From: Eubacterium sp.
GTDB lineage: Bacteria; Bacillota; Clostridia; Lachnospirales; Lachnospiraceae
Assembly: GCA_017938215.1 (NCBI GenBank)
Contig: JAGBBZ010000005.1
Location: forward strand, 1 to 59,786
Direction of reading: 5' to 3'
Length of the DNA stretch: 59,786 nt
The translations under genes were made by a program, and so were the position numbers. Shown here piece by piece: positions 24,159 through 31,532 of the stretch (the first letter of the stretch is position 1; every line of letters begins with the position of its first letter). The notes under the pieces were generated by a model that was not told where the DNA came from, did not search any database, and saw only the letters and a list, made by a program, of their open reading frames with translations.

Positions 24159-25676
24159 ATGGACATGCAGGAATTAAAGCGCCTGATTTACCAAGGTGAA
24201 AAAGTAGATATAGAGTGCAAAAAGGCAGAGTCAAAGGTGCCGATATCTGTTTATGAATCATATTCTGCATTTGCCAATACAAAAGGTGGCTATATTATTT
24301 TGGGTGTTAAGGAAGATAAAACCAAGACTAATCCGGAAGAAAGATTTGTGCTACAATGAATTGAAAATCCTGACAAGCAAAAAGAAGATTTTTGGAATAC
24401 CATTAACGGAAACAAGGTTAATGTGAATATATTGAAAGATGAAGATGTATTCAAAGTAGAGGGTGACGGTATTGCTTTGCTTGTGATACATGTTCCGAGA
24501 GGCGAATTTAACATGCGTCCAGTATATGTAGGAGAGAATCCGTACAAAGGGACCTTTAAAAGAAATCACGAAGGTGATTATCATGCTACGGAGCATGAGA
24601 TCAGAGGTATGATTAGAGACCAGAATCATGAAGGTAATGACAGTACGATTTTGGAATACTACACCATGAATGACATTGATAAAGAAACTCTTAGAAAGTA
24701 TCGTCAGGTGTTTGAAATCAGAAATGATGGACATGTATGGAATCCGCTTGATGACAAGTCTTTTTTGGAAAAGCTTGGCGGATACAGAAAAGATCGTAAA
24801 ACGGGTGTGGAAGGACTGACACTTGCTGGACTTATGATGTTTGGAACTGGTCAGGCTATTAGAGAAAGATTTTCCAATATATTTATGGATTACCGTAATG
24901 AGACGGAGGTTACGGTGGATGTTCGCTGGAATGACAGAATTACCTATGACGGAACCTGGGAAAATAATCTTTTTAACTTCTTTTCGAAGGTTACGCCTAA
25001 ATTGACAGAAGATCTGCCGAAACCATTTAAGCTGGAAGGAATTCAGCGTATTGATGAAACACTGGTTCATAAAGCTATACGCGAGGCATTTGTTAATCTT
25101 ATTATTCATGCAGATTATCTGATGGATGCAGGGACATTGAAGATTATTAAGAAAAATAAGTCCTTTGAATTTACCAATCCAGGAATATTGAAATTGCCGA
25201 TAGAAGATATATTCCGTGGTGGTAATTCAAAGCCACGTAATCCTCATATGCAGACTATGCTTAGAATGGTAGGCTTTGGAGACAATGCCGGTTCAGGTTT
25301 TCCTACGATTCTTGCAACTTGGGAAGCTGAGGGGTGGATTAGACCGGAGTTGCTGGAGGATACGGTTTTGAATCAAGTAACGCTTATACTTCAGATGAAA
25401 AAGGTTGCTGTTGTAGAAGAACAGGGCAACTTCGTTCAAAAAAATGACCGAAGTTTGACCGAAGTTTTGACCGAAGTTTTGACCGAAGTTAATTTCAAGA
25501 AAATTCAGCCGTTAATACCCGTGTTAGAGAATAAAAAAGAGATACCCCCCAAAGAAGCTGAAGGTGTTTTGGGAAAATCAACATCTACAACATATAGATA
25601 TTTAAGTATGCTGGTTGACGTTGGAGTGCTTATAAAGGAAGGGAATACTAACAGAATAATATATAAGCTGGCATAG
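24159..25676 (+). pseudogene. AlbA_2/HATPase_c_4 (RecG-like regulator) gene broken by one TGA
   Basis: The frame encodes an N-terminal AlbA_2 DNA-binding domain (IECKKAESKVPISVYESYSA, FANTKGGYIILGVKED), then a middle region, then a HATPase_c_4 domain with the N-box REAFVNLIIHADY and a C-terminal winged helix (STTYRYLSMLVDVGVLIKEG). A single in-frame TGA at 24357-24359 splits it after VLQ, and the frame continues at once as IENPDKQKEDFWNTINGNKV. A glycine codon (GGA) would be the natural reading at that point (LQGIENP). No frameshift or other stop is seen. AGAAGGTG precedes ATG 24159. Either the gene was recently inactivated, or the downstream part (from GTG 24423) is still made. The family is seen as an accessory regulator; its targets are unknown. 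Confidence 0.85.
25445..25490 (+). repeat. Tandem repeats of TGACCGAAGTT
   Basis: Four copies start at 25445, 25456, 25468 and 25480, with spacings of 11, 12 and 12 bases. They encode DRS then LTEV three times in the linker before the C-terminal winged helix of the broken AlbA_2 gene. The 11-base first step means copy 1 is read in a different frame, so it predates or escaped the in-frame expansion. Confidence 0.8.
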
Positions 25677-25769
25677 ATGAAGCTGATATAACTTAGAAAT
25701 ATTTTATTATCAAAAAGATGGTGCTGACAATATTATAAACGTGAAAAAAGTAAAGAAAGGCGTGATTAT

Positions 25770-25991
25770 ATGAAAACAACATACTGGAAGCGTGAAAGCA
25801 TATCGACTGGGGAAATTGTCGCACTCTTCAAAATTGAGGAAACAGACAAGGAAATGGCTGGTTTCATTTATAAAGATGGAAATTGGCAAGAGTATGATGA
25901 TATTGTTGCAAAAGCTAGATATGAAGATGATTACGACAATATCACAGAGAAAGAAGCGAACCGTATCATGCAACAGATGGGACTAGAATGA
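25770..25991 (+). CDS. Uncharacterised 73-residue protein
   Basis: It begins MKTTYWKRESISTGEIVALF and is an acidic alpha/beta protein ending EKEANRIMQQMGLE. AAGAAAGGCG lies upstream. It overlaps the next ORF by four bases (ATGA), marking the first gene of a four-gene unit with the ATP-grasp protein at 26707. No family is recognised. Confidence 0.6.
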   Translation: MKTTYWKRESISTGEIVALFKIEETDKEMAGFIYKDGNWQEYDDIVAKARYEDDYDNITEKEANRIMQQMGLE

Positions 25992-26416
25992 AAATGATTA
26001 CAGCGACTGAAAAACCAAAGCGAACCAATCCCTTCCGGCTGAATCCGAAAAAATATTCCAAAGAGAATCTAATCAAGCTGGATAGCGCTATGCCACAATT
26101 TCTGGCACAGATGTATATGTGTTCAAAAGACAAAAAGATTACGCGGTGTAAGGAGTTGGTTGAGCTGGTGGCGAAAGAAGATTCATTGGGATATGGAAGT
26201 CTTGAGATGTATGAGTACAAATTCAAGAAATTCTTATGTGCGTGCGTATTTGGGATGGCTGAGATGGAAGACTGGGAAGGCATGGATGTATTAACAGACG
26301 GATACATTATTGCAAAAGAAAATGGGGAAATGCAGGTATATCACGTTGCGGAACGGAGGGCGTGGGAACAGTATTTGTATGAGAATGCTGTGTGTGATGC
26401 ATGCAACAATTCCTAG
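25988..26416 (+). CDS. Uncharacterised 142-residue protein
   Basis: The product starts MKMITATEKPKRTNPFRLNP, contains SKENLIKLDSAMPQFLAQMY and KKFLCACVFGMAEMEDWEGM, and ends CDACNNS. It is basic at the N-terminus and helical after that, with no recognised catalytic motif. The four-base overlap with the preceding gene implies coupling. The next gene starts 16 bases after its stop. Function unknown. Confidence 0.6.
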   Translation: MKMITATEKPKRTNPFRLNPKKYSKENLIKLDSAMPQFLAQMYMCSKDKKITRCKELVELVAKEDSLGYGSLEMYEYKFKKFLCACVFGMAEMEDWEGMDVLTDGYIIAKENGEMQVYHVAERRAWEQYLYENAVCDACNNS

Positions 26417-26432
26417 AAAGAAAAGGTGAAGC

Positions 26433-26681
26433 ATGGAGAATACAATACCAACACTAGAAGAATTCAAGGAGCTTGTAAAGGAAAAGTATCTTAATCCGGA
26501 GTGGATAGTGCCCGAAGAGGAACAATTGAGATATTTTGACGATGAAGAAGCCCAGCAAACGATGGCACAGGAATATGAAGAAATTGTTGAAAATTTCAAT
26601 GAGGGACGATTTGATTTGGATTTCTTCAAAGAAGGCGAAGCTTCAAGAGTGGCGTACCTTCTATTTCTGATGTACGAATAG
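26433..26681 (+). CDS. Uncharacterised acidic 82-residue protein
   Basis: It begins MENTIPTLEEFKELVKEKYL and is strongly acidic (EEEQLRYFDDEEAQQTMAQE). The ATG is preceded by AAAAGGTGAAGC. It has no signal peptide and ends in a short hydrophobic run (YLLFLMYE). The acidic nature might suit a partner or substrate of the adjacent ATP-grasp protein or an immunity-type protein, but this is only a guess. Confidence 0.55.
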   Translation: MENTIPTLEEFKELVKEKYLNPEWIVPEEEQLRYFDDEEAQQTMAQEYEEIVENFNEGRFDLDFFKEGEASRVAYLLFLMYE

Positions 26682-26706
26682 AAAACAAAGAAAGAAGGCA
26701 TCTAAC

Positions 26707-27621
26707 ATGCAAAAACAAAATATCAATTTCCTTTTCTGCAATCACCCCCTTTATCCGAAAAAGGTGGACGAAGATTACATAGAAGAATACGAGGCAGCGA
26801 GGGAACAGCATCCTTGTGCTTTATTTAGTTTTGAGGATATGGAGCAAGGCGAGTTGTCTCTGTTTGGCGACAGCATTTCGGGCTTGACTATATATCGTGG
26901 GTGGATGATGAAGCCGGAGATGTACCAGCAATTTTATTCTTTGCTGGAGGAGCGCGGAATCGTACTGATCAATACGCCGGAAGAATATAACCGCTACCAT
27001 CTTTTGCCTGGGTGGTATGAGGATTTTTCTGCGGTGACTGCGATGTCTGTGTGGGAGACGGAAGGAGAACTTGAAAATATTTTGCGCGAAAGTCGGTCGC
27101 TAAAAGGAAGTTACATCGTGAAAGATTACGTGAAGAGCAGAAAACACGAGTGGCAGGACGCTTGCTTTATCCATGATATTGAGGATGTGGCAGATGCGAC
27201 GAAAATCATTGGAAATTTTGTGGAGCGACAGGGGGATTCTCTCACTGGTGGAATTGTATTACGCAAGTTTGAGAATTTAAGACGATTAGGCAATCATGAA
27301 AAAAGCGGAATGCCGATTTCCGAGGAATATCGAGTGTTTATATATAAGGGGCAGATTCTCAAAGTAGATGATTATTGGAGTACAACCTGTGAGGCGAGCA
27401 TTTCGGAGGATGAATATGCTTGGATCCAGTCTTTGGTAAAGAAGATAAAGTCCAATTTTGTCACGATGGATTTGGCGAGGAAAAAGGATGGAACTTTGAT
27501 GGTCATGGAATTGGGAGATGGCCAGGTGTCTGGATTGCAGCAGGTTGAGGCGAAGGAATTTTATGAGTTGGTTGGCAGGATATGTGACAATAAAACTCTA
27601 AAAAGCGGGTTTTATATTTAA
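26707..27621 (+). CDS. ATP-grasp domain protein (DUF4343-like), second copy in the window
   Basis: The 304-residue protein has an N-terminal unassigned region and a C-terminal ATP-grasp domain. The latter shows GSYIVKDYVKSRKHEWQDAC (nucleotide-binding lysine), SEEYRVFIYKGQILKVDDYW, and GTLMVMELGDGQVSGLQQVE with metal-ligand acidic residues. These align with the corresponding motifs of the protein at 16972. GAAGG precedes ATG 26707. It ends a run of three small orphan genes, so this operon resembles the first ATP-grasp cassette in layout but lacks the phosphoesterase. The substrate is unknown. Confidence 0.8.
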   Translation: MQKQNINFLFCNHPLYPKKVDEDYIEEYEAAREQHPCALFSFEDMEQGELSLFGDSISGLTIYRGWMMKPEMYQQFYSLLEERGIVLINTPEEYNRYHLLPGWYEDFSAVTAMSVWETEGELENILRESRSLKGSYIVKDYVKSRKHEWQDACFIHDIEDVADATKIIGNFVERQGDSLTGGIVLRKFENLRRLGNHEKSGMPISEEYRVFIYKGQILKVDDYWSTTCEASISEDEYAWIQSLVKKIKSNFVTMDLARKKDGTLMVMELGDGQVSGLQQVEAKEFYELVGRICDNKTLKSGFYI

Positions 27622-27657
27622 AATACGAAGAAAAAATTCGTAAAGTGAATATAAAAC

Positions 27658-27686
27658 TTGAAAAGTGGCAAGATTAGTGTTATATT
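27658..27686 (+). promoter_or_regulatory. Promoter of the RloA/RloB-like operon
   Basis: TTGAAA (27658-27663), a 17-nt spacer and TATATT (27681-27686) sit 29 bases before the start at 27715. Confidence 0.65.
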
Positions 27687-27714
27687 TGTCTTAGAAAAAA
27701 AGGAGGCGATGAAC

Positions 27715-28923
27715 ATGCTTTGTCAGTTTTCATTTCAGAATTTTAAGTCTTACAAGGAAGAAACTACATTTGATTTGCAGGCAACTACAATTTCAGAATT
27801 TCAAGAGAGCCTGATAAAAAAAGAAAAGTGTAGTAATCTTCTTCCTGTTAGTGTTATATATGGTCCAAATGGCGGAGGAAAGAGTAATCTTTTGCAGGCA
27901 TTAGCTTGTTTAATTACCACGGTTGTAAAGCCAATACATGATTTGGGAAATACAAGGGAGAAGGTTATTATACAGCAAGGTTTTTCGGCTAAGCCCTTTT
28001 TGTATGATTCAATTTCTGTGGATGAGCCGATAGAGTATCGTATTTTTTTTAGGACAGGAGATCATGAATATCGTTACTATTTAGCAACGGTTAAGGATGA
28101 GATATATGCAGAAACATTGGATAGAAAAACTTTTGGTGGTAAAAAATCGGCAAGAATTTTTTATAGAGAAGGAGAAGAAATTAGTCTTGGACCAATTTTG
28201 AGTAAGGAGGGAGTAAATACTAAGGTTAATGAGAAGATGCCATTTTTATCCTTTTTGGCTATCAACTACAATATTTCAGTTATTGCAGAAGTGCAGGAAT
28301 GGTTCGAATCCTGTATCATTCGAAGTTATGGAAATCCCATGGTTGAAATGGAAGTTATGTTTTCGGAAGACACTAAGGTTAAGAAGCAGATTGTTATGCT
28401 CTTGAACGATATGGGAATCGATATCGAAGACTATAGATATGATAGTGAAGAAAAGCAGTTATTTTTAAAGCGAACAATGGAAGGAACACCGTACGAGCTA
28501 CGATTGAGTGAAGAATCCGATGGTACTAGGAAGTTAATTGCAGCCTTGCCGGCCTTGCTTGTGGCATTACAGGAAGGGCGTTTGGTAGTGATTGATGAAT
28601 TGGATGCTAAGTTACATCCTAAATTATTGAGGTACGTAATTTCTTTATTTAAAAATCCGAAGGTTAATAAACGTGGAGCACAGTTACTTTTTACTTCTCA
28701 TGATATGTCCACAATGAAGAATACAGTATTTCGAAGAGATGAAATATGGTTTGCGGCATTGAATGAAAAGAGAAGCAGTGAAATATATTCTCTTTACGAA
28801 ATTCGACATGAGGATAATGAAAGAGTAAAGAGTACAGCTGCTTTTGATAAGCAGTATATGGAAGGAAGATATGGAGCGGATCCATATTTGCAGAATATGC
28901 TGAGTGGAGGTGATTGGGATTGA
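27715..28923 (+). CDS. AAA ATPase of the RloA/AbiLi type
   Basis: The 402-residue protein is an ABC/SMC-like ATPase. It has an N-terminal FQNFKSYKEETTFDLQ start, Walker A in VIYGPNGGGKSNLLQAL (about residue 45), a signature-like LSEESDGTRKLIAALP (about residue 263), Walker B in LVVIDELDAKLHPKLL (about residue 288), and an H-loop SHDMST. ATG 27715 has GGAGG eight bases upstream. The next gene encodes an RloB-family protein overlapping by four bases. The two-gene arrangement of an AAA_15-type ATPase with RloB matches the lactococcal abortive-infection system AbiL and the RloAB genes of restriction loci, so an anti-phage role is likely. Confidence 0.88.
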   Translation: MLCQFSFQNFKSYKEETTFDLQATTISEFQESLIKKEKCSNLLPVSVIYGPNGGGKSNLLQALACLITTVVKPIHDLGNTREKVIIQQGFSAKPFLYDSISVDEPIEYRIFFRTGDHEYRYYLATVKDEIYAETLDRKTFGGKKSARIFYREGEEISLGPILSKEGVNTKVNEKMPFLSFLAINYNISVIAEVQEWFESCIIRSYGNPMVEMEVMFSEDTKVKKQIVMLLNDMGIDIEDYRYDSEEKQLFLKRTMEGTPYELRLSEESDGTRKLIAALPALLVALQEGRLVVIDELDAKLHPKLLRYVISLFKNPKVNKRGAQLLFTSHDMSTMKNTVFRRDEIWFAALNEKRSSEIYSLYEIRHEDNERVKSTAAFDKQYMEGRYGADPYLQNMLSGGDWD

Positions 28924-29585
28924 GTTTGAAACCTCCCAAGAAAAGTGATGCTAACAAATCATGGATGAAAAAGCCAGATCGACAGATTAAAATTCAGCCG
29001 GAATATCATTTGCTTGTAACAGAGGGAACGGATACGGAGCCAGCCTATTTTGGAGCGATTCGAGATATTATTAATAAACAATATCCGAAAAAAATACAGT
29101 TAGATGTATCTGGTGCAGGTGATAATACAATTAATTTGTTTGAGAAAGCAAGAGTGTTAGCAAAACATTGTCCCAATGTTTATCGACATGTATGGGTAGT
29201 ATATGATACAGATGATTTCCCAGCTGAACACATAGATCGAGTGGTACAGCTATGTAATGAAAATAGTACAGAGGAGACTGAGTATCATGCAATATGGTCC
29301 AATCAGTGTATAGAACTTTGGTTTTTGTTGCATTTTGGTTTTATGCAGTCTGACATTCATAGAACTGAATATTGGCCGAAATTAACGGATTGGTTGAAAA
29401 AGATTGGTGAGGGTGAGTACAAAAAGAATCGTCAAGATATGTATTGGATTTTGCGTCCGTTCATGGAACTTGCGATTACGAATGCAAAGCGTCTGGATAG
29501 AATAAATGTAGGCAGAGCACCATCAAAGGCTGCACCAGGCACAAAAGTGTATGAGTTGGTGGAAAGGTTGAAGCCATATCTATAG
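28920..29585 (+). CDS. rloB: RloB-family protein, probable TOPRIM-like effector
   Basis: The 221-residue protein has EYHLLVTEGTDTEPAYFGAI near residue 30 and HVWVVYDTDDFPAEHIDRVV near residue 95. That glutamate followed by a DxDD pattern is what a TOPRIM-like nuclease fold shows. IWSNQCIELWFLLHF is typical of RloB/AbiLii. The TTG at 28920 is preferred as start because GGAGG ends nine bases upstream and it overlaps the ATPase stop as TTGA; an earlier TTG at 28914 is too close to that site. Effector nuclease activity controlled by the ATPase is inferred from similar AAA-TOPRIM pairs such as PARIS and OLD. Confidence 0.85.
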   Translation: MSLKPPKKSDANKSWMKKPDRQIKIQPEYHLLVTEGTDTEPAYFGAIRDIINKQYPKKIQLDVSGAGDNTINLFEKARVLAKHCPNVYRHVWVVYDTDDFPAEHIDRVVQLCNENSTEETEYHAIWSNQCIELWFLLHFGFMQSDIHRTEYWPKLTDWLKKIGEGEYKKNRQDMYWILRPFMELAITNAKRLDRINVGRAPSKAAPGTKVYELVERLKPYL

Positions 29586-29643
29586 TTGACCGATTTCCAA
29601 TTGACTTTTTTCTTAAAACTGCATATACTATAAGTAGAATCAT

Positions 29644-29662
29644 AAAACACTTTTGTGTTTTT
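29644..29662 (+). terminator. Short intrinsic terminator after the RloAB-like operon
   Basis: AAAACAC (29644-29650), loop TTTT and GTGTTTTT (29655-29662) form a small hairpin with a T tail. A second GC-rich inverted stretch ending in seven T residues lies at about 29666-29697 and may help. Confidence 0.5.
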
Positions 29663-29767
29663 GTAAGGGCGGCGTTACGACGGCGCTCTATTTTTTTATT
29701 CTCAAAAAATTTTGGGTGCTTTTAGTAAAGCGCTGATACAATTACAAACCTACAAAAGGAGGAACCT

Positions 29768-31240
29768 ATGACAAACAAAACATTAATGCAATATTTTGAA
29801 TGGTACTTGCCGGATAATGGCTTACTTTGGAAGCGTTGTCAGGCACAAGCAAAGGCGCTAAAGGAAGCTGGAATTGACATGATCTGGCTTCCGCCAGCGT
29901 ACAAAGGGGCAGCAGGGCAAAGTAGTGTCGGCTACGATGTGTACGACACCTATGACTTGGGCGAGTTTGACCAGAAAGGAAGTGTCCGTACCAAGTATGG
30001 TACAAGAGACGAATATCTGACGGCGGTAAAAGCCTTGCAGGAGCAGGGAATCCAAGTGCTTTCGGATGTGGTGCTGAATCACATGATGGGCGCCGATGGA
30101 ACCGAAACTGTCATGGTGGAGGAGACAGCAGGACACGATCGGGAGCAGGAAATCAGTGGCAAGCATCCGATTACGGCTTGGACACGATTTGATTTCCCGG
30201 GACGTCAAGGAAAATACTCGGATTTCCATTGGAATGCCTCTCACTTTAGTGGCACGGACTGGGATCAGGGGGCACAGCGTAATGGTATCTTTCGCTTCGA
30301 AGGGAAAGAGTGGAATCGTGAGACAGACGCAGAAAATGGAAACTATGATTATCTTATGGGTGCCGATCTTGACACTGCCAATCCGGAAACGGTAAAGGCA
30401 GTGACAGAGTGGGGAAAATGGTATCTGGATACGGTACATATGGATGGTTTCCGTTTGGATGCGGTAAAACATATCAGCTTTGACTTTTATCGCGAATGGT
30501 TGAAAAATGTACGAGCCCATGCAGGACGTGATCTTTTTGTGGTGGGTGAATATTGGTCCAAGGAAATCGAGAAGATGCTTCATTACTTGGATGTGACGGA
30601 AAATAGCTTGTCTCTTTTTGATGTGACGTTGCATTTTTCATTCTTGCATGCAGCTACATCCAATGGCAATTTTGATATGCGAACATTATTTGATACCTCT
30701 GTGGTGAAAGCGCGCCCACAGAATGCAGTGACATTTGTGGATAACCATGACACCCAGCCGGGACAAGCATTGCAGTCCTTCATCCCAGCGTGGTTTAAGC
30801 CCATTGCCTATGCGCTTATTTTACTACGCAAAGATGGTATTCCATGTGTGTTCTATGGGGATTATTATGGGATTCCTCATGACAAGATTCCAGCAGTGTC
30901 AGAGCTGAAACGACTTTTGTATCTACGAAGGAACTATGCATATGGCGAGCAGACGGATTATTTTGACGATGCTTCCGTGGTTGGCTTTACCCGCAGTGGA
31001 GATGCGGAACATCCGGATTCGGGCATGGCAGTTTTGATTACCGATTCGGTGGCGGGACGGAAACGGATGCATGTGGGACAGCATTTTGCTGGCGTGGATT
31101 TTTTTGATGCCATGGGTCATTTTTCCGAACCCGTTCGTATCGGCGAGGATGGCTGGGGAGAGTTTATGGTAGACGGTGGTTCGGTGGCTGTGTGGGTGCC
31201 ACGGACTGCATATGAAAGTGTTTGTACGGAGGTGGAGTAG
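29768..31240 (+). CDS. Cytoplasmic alpha-amylase (GH13)
   Basis: The 490-residue protein has no signal peptide and starts MTNKTLMQYFEWYLPDNGLL. It shows the GH13 regions: DVVLNHMMG (region I), GFRLDAVKHI with the nucleophile Asp (region II), VVGEYWS with the acid/base Glu (region III) and FVDNHDTQ (region IV). The length and N-terminus match the intracellular AmyA/AmyS group that degrades maltodextrins and stored glucan. AAAAGGAGGAACC precedes the ATG. A weak cre-like sequence (AAAGCGCTGATACA, about 29727-29740) lies upstream, hinting at CcpA control. The gene is monocistronic and converges on the large histidine kinase gene. Confidence 0.95.
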   Translation: MTNKTLMQYFEWYLPDNGLLWKRCQAQAKALKEAGIDMIWLPPAYKGAAGQSSVGYDVYDTYDLGEFDQKGSVRTKYGTRDEYLTAVKALQEQGIQVLSDVVLNHMMGADGTETVMVEETAGHDREQEISGKHPITAWTRFDFPGRQGKYSDFHWNASHFSGTDWDQGAQRNGIFRFEGKEWNRETDAENGNYDYLMGADLDTANPETVKAVTEWGKWYLDTVHMDGFRLDAVKHISFDFYREWLKNVRAHAGRDLFVVGEYWSKEIEKMLHYLDVTENSLSLFDVTLHFSFLHAATSNGNFDMRTLFDTSVVKARPQNAVTFVDNHDTQPGQALQSFIPAWFKPIAYALILLRKDGIPCVFYGDYYGIPHDKIPAVSELKRLLYLRRNYAYGEQTDYFDDASVVGFTRSGDAEHPDSGMAVLITDSVAGRKRMHVGQHFAGVDFFDAMGHFSEPVRIGEDGWGEFMVDGGSVAVWVPRTAYESVCTEVE

Positions 31241-31242
31241 GA

Positions 31243-31341
31243 GGCTTGAAGCCATGCGCATTCTTCGAAGCGAACCGTGTTCGCTATGTTTCGCAGACTC
31301 ATCATGTATGCGAACTACGTTCGCTATGGCGAGCGCCCTAT
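31243..31341. repeat. Intergenic palindromic repeat, unit A
   Basis: The unit contains three blocks shared with unit B at 31403-31466: GGCTTGAAGCCATGC (from 31243), TTCGCAGACTCATCATGT (31290-31307) and GGCGAGCGCCCTAT (31328-31341). Between them lie two small hairpins, GCGAAC-CGT-GTTCGC and GCGAAC-TAC-GTTCGC, that unit B lacks. Confidence 0.75.
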
Positions 31342-31347
31342 AGAACC

Positions 31348-31394
31348 AAAAGTGACACACATCATATGAGCAAGCTCAAGATGCGTGTCATTTT
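31348..31394. terminator. Bidirectional terminator downstream of alpha-amylase
   Basis: AAAAGTGACACACAT (31348-31362) pairs with ATGCGTGTCATTTT (31381-31394), with TGAGC/GCTCA extending the stem in the loop. The ends are A- and T-rich on both strands. Confidence 0.7.
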
Positions 31395-31402
31395 CGTTTC
31401 TG

Positions 31403-31466
31403 GGCTTGAAGCCATGCTCATTCTTTGTCTGCTTCGCAGACTCATCATGTCGGGCGAGCGCCCTAT
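31403..31466. repeat. Intergenic palindromic repeat, unit B
   Basis: GGCTTGAAGCCATGC (from 31403), TTCGCAGACTCATCATGT (31433-31450) and GGCGAGCGCCCTAT (31453-31466) repeat unit A in order and orientation. Each unit is followed by a hairpin terminator. Confidence 0.75.
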
Positions 31467-31473
31467 GAAAGCA

Positions 31474-31518
31474 AAAAGGAGCCATCCTTTGCAAGCAAGC
31501 TTGCAGGAGGCTCCTTTT
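31474..31518. terminator. Bidirectional terminator between convergent amylase and kinase genes
   Basis: AAAAGGAGCC (31474-31483) and GGCTCCTTTT (31509-31518) pair, extended inward by TCC/GGA and TGCAAG/CTTGCA. It ends 15 bases from the kinase stop and serves the minus strand as well. Confidence 0.8.
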
Positions 31519-31532
31519 CGCTTTCGCATGGC

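Noticed and set aside
25445-25490. CRISPR-like repeat array
   Set aside because: Units of 11-12 bases without unique spacers; they are a coding tandem repeat.
29725-29740. Confident CcpA (cre) site ahead of the amylase
   Set aside because: Only a partial match to the consensus; mentioned in the amylase entry as a weak possibility but not listed as a site.
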